Assembly: GCA_026994125.1 (NCBI GenBank)
Contig: JALWRJ010000240.1
Location: 1 to 6,175, forward strand
Source of the DNA: Cyclobacteriaceae bacterium
Lineage (GTDB): Bacteria > Bacteroidota > Bacteroidia > Cytophagales > Cyclobacteriaceae
DNA length: 6,175 nucleotides
Direction of reading: 5' to 3'
The position numbers were made by a program, and so were the translations under genes. The notes beneath the pieces were generated by a model. That model made no database searches, had not been told where the DNA came from, and saw only the letters and a program-made list of their open reading frames with translations. Positions 5,943 through 6,175 of this stretch are shown here, one piece after another (position 1 is the stretch's first letter; each line of letters starts with the position of its first letter).

Positions 5943-6175
5943 TTATCCCATTGCCTCCACAATAAGTTCGGCTATATCTTTAACAGCAAGTTTACCTTCA
6001 TTACCGGTTGATTTAACCGCATCTTCGAAACGCGACACCTCGTAGGGGCAACAAACTACCAATACATCGGCACCGGTTTCAACGGCTTCGCGTACCCTGT
6101 TTTCACTAAGGCGTTCGTTTACGTGGTCGGACATAAAGCCATCGAGCCACATACCACCTCCACCACCACCGCAAC
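5943..6175 (-). CDS. CCG-domain heterodisulfide-reductase-like Fe-S protein, C-terminal end only (HdrB/HdrD type)
   Basis: The reading frame enters from the right edge and ends with a stop at 5945-5943; 76 whole codons are visible. The first bases read (T)GT-TGC-GGT, followed by a run of six glycines and MWLDG. This gives C-C-G-G-G-G-G-G-M-W, the 'CCG-x-GGG-x-MW' motif of CCG domains in HdrB, HdrD and related Fe-S oxidoreductases, whose cysteines bind a (often non-cubane) Fe-S cluster for disulfide chemistry. The later CxxC site appears as VVCCPYEVSRFED: the first cysteine is there (with an extra one before it), but the final cysteine is glutamate. The ATG at 6152 is internal, not the start. 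It is 93 bases upstream of the lipoyl carrier and in the same direction. In sHdr clusters the equivalent would be an HdrB subunit (B3 in the EtfAB/EMO-containing type), but too little is visible to say which. Confidence 0.8.
   Translation of the reverse strand, partial: CGGGGGGMWLDGFMSDHVNERLSENRVREAVETGADVLVVCCPYEVSRFEDAVKSTGNEGKLAVKDIAELIVEAMG

Noticed and set aside
5943..6152. Small complete gene starting at ATG 6152
   Set aside because: The frame continues upstream through the CCG motif to the window edge; the methionine is the M of the conserved MW, so this is the tail of a larger gene.

Overview
This window is one tightly packed block of genes, all on the minus strand (transcription runs from base 6175 towards base 1). 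Moderate AT content, the lack of Shine-Dalgarno-like sequence before the starts, short AT-rich tandem repeats and small dispersed palindromes between genes, and protein style all suggest a Bacteroidota bacterium. That placement is an inference from style. No RNA gene, CRISPR array, insertion sequence or convincing terminator is visible, and no gene-free stretch exceeds about 125 bases.

In transcription order the window holds: (1) the C-terminal end of a CCG-domain, heterodisulfide-reductase-like Fe-S protein, cut by the right edge; (2) a GcvH-like lipoyl carrier protein; (3) a radical SAM protein resembling LipS2; (4) a full-length lipoate-protein ligase; (5) a second radical SAM protein resembling LipS1; (6, 7) ETF beta and alpha subunits; (8) the N-terminus of a membrane protein that looks like the ETF:menaquinone oxidoreductase (EMO/EtfD-type membrane Fe-S oxidoreductase), cut by the left edge.

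Taken together, the middle genes would load octanoate or lipoate on the carrier's lysine (ligase) and build the lipoyl dithiolane in place (LipS2, then LipS1). The flanking genes are redox partners: an Hdr-like Fe-S subunit, EtfBA and a membrane outlet to the quinone pool. No gcvT or gcvP is present, so the carrier is probably not serving glycine cleavage. As I recall the literature, this gene set matches the lipoate-binding-protein-dependent sulfur-oxidising heterodisulfide-reductase-like (sHdr) systems, particularly the variant (called type II) in which HdrB3, EtfAB and EMO accompany the core. The core shdrC1B1A genes would lie beyond the right edge, so the assignment is an inference. If the host is Bacteroidota, a phylum not known mainly for sulfur oxidation, this would be an unusual and possibly undescribed version.

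The three larger intergenic gaps (266-387, 4369-4455, 5850-5942) each hold a repeat: a 16-bp tandem repeat plus an imperfect palindrome, a 7-bp tandem array that fills its gap, and a short dispersed-type hairpin.
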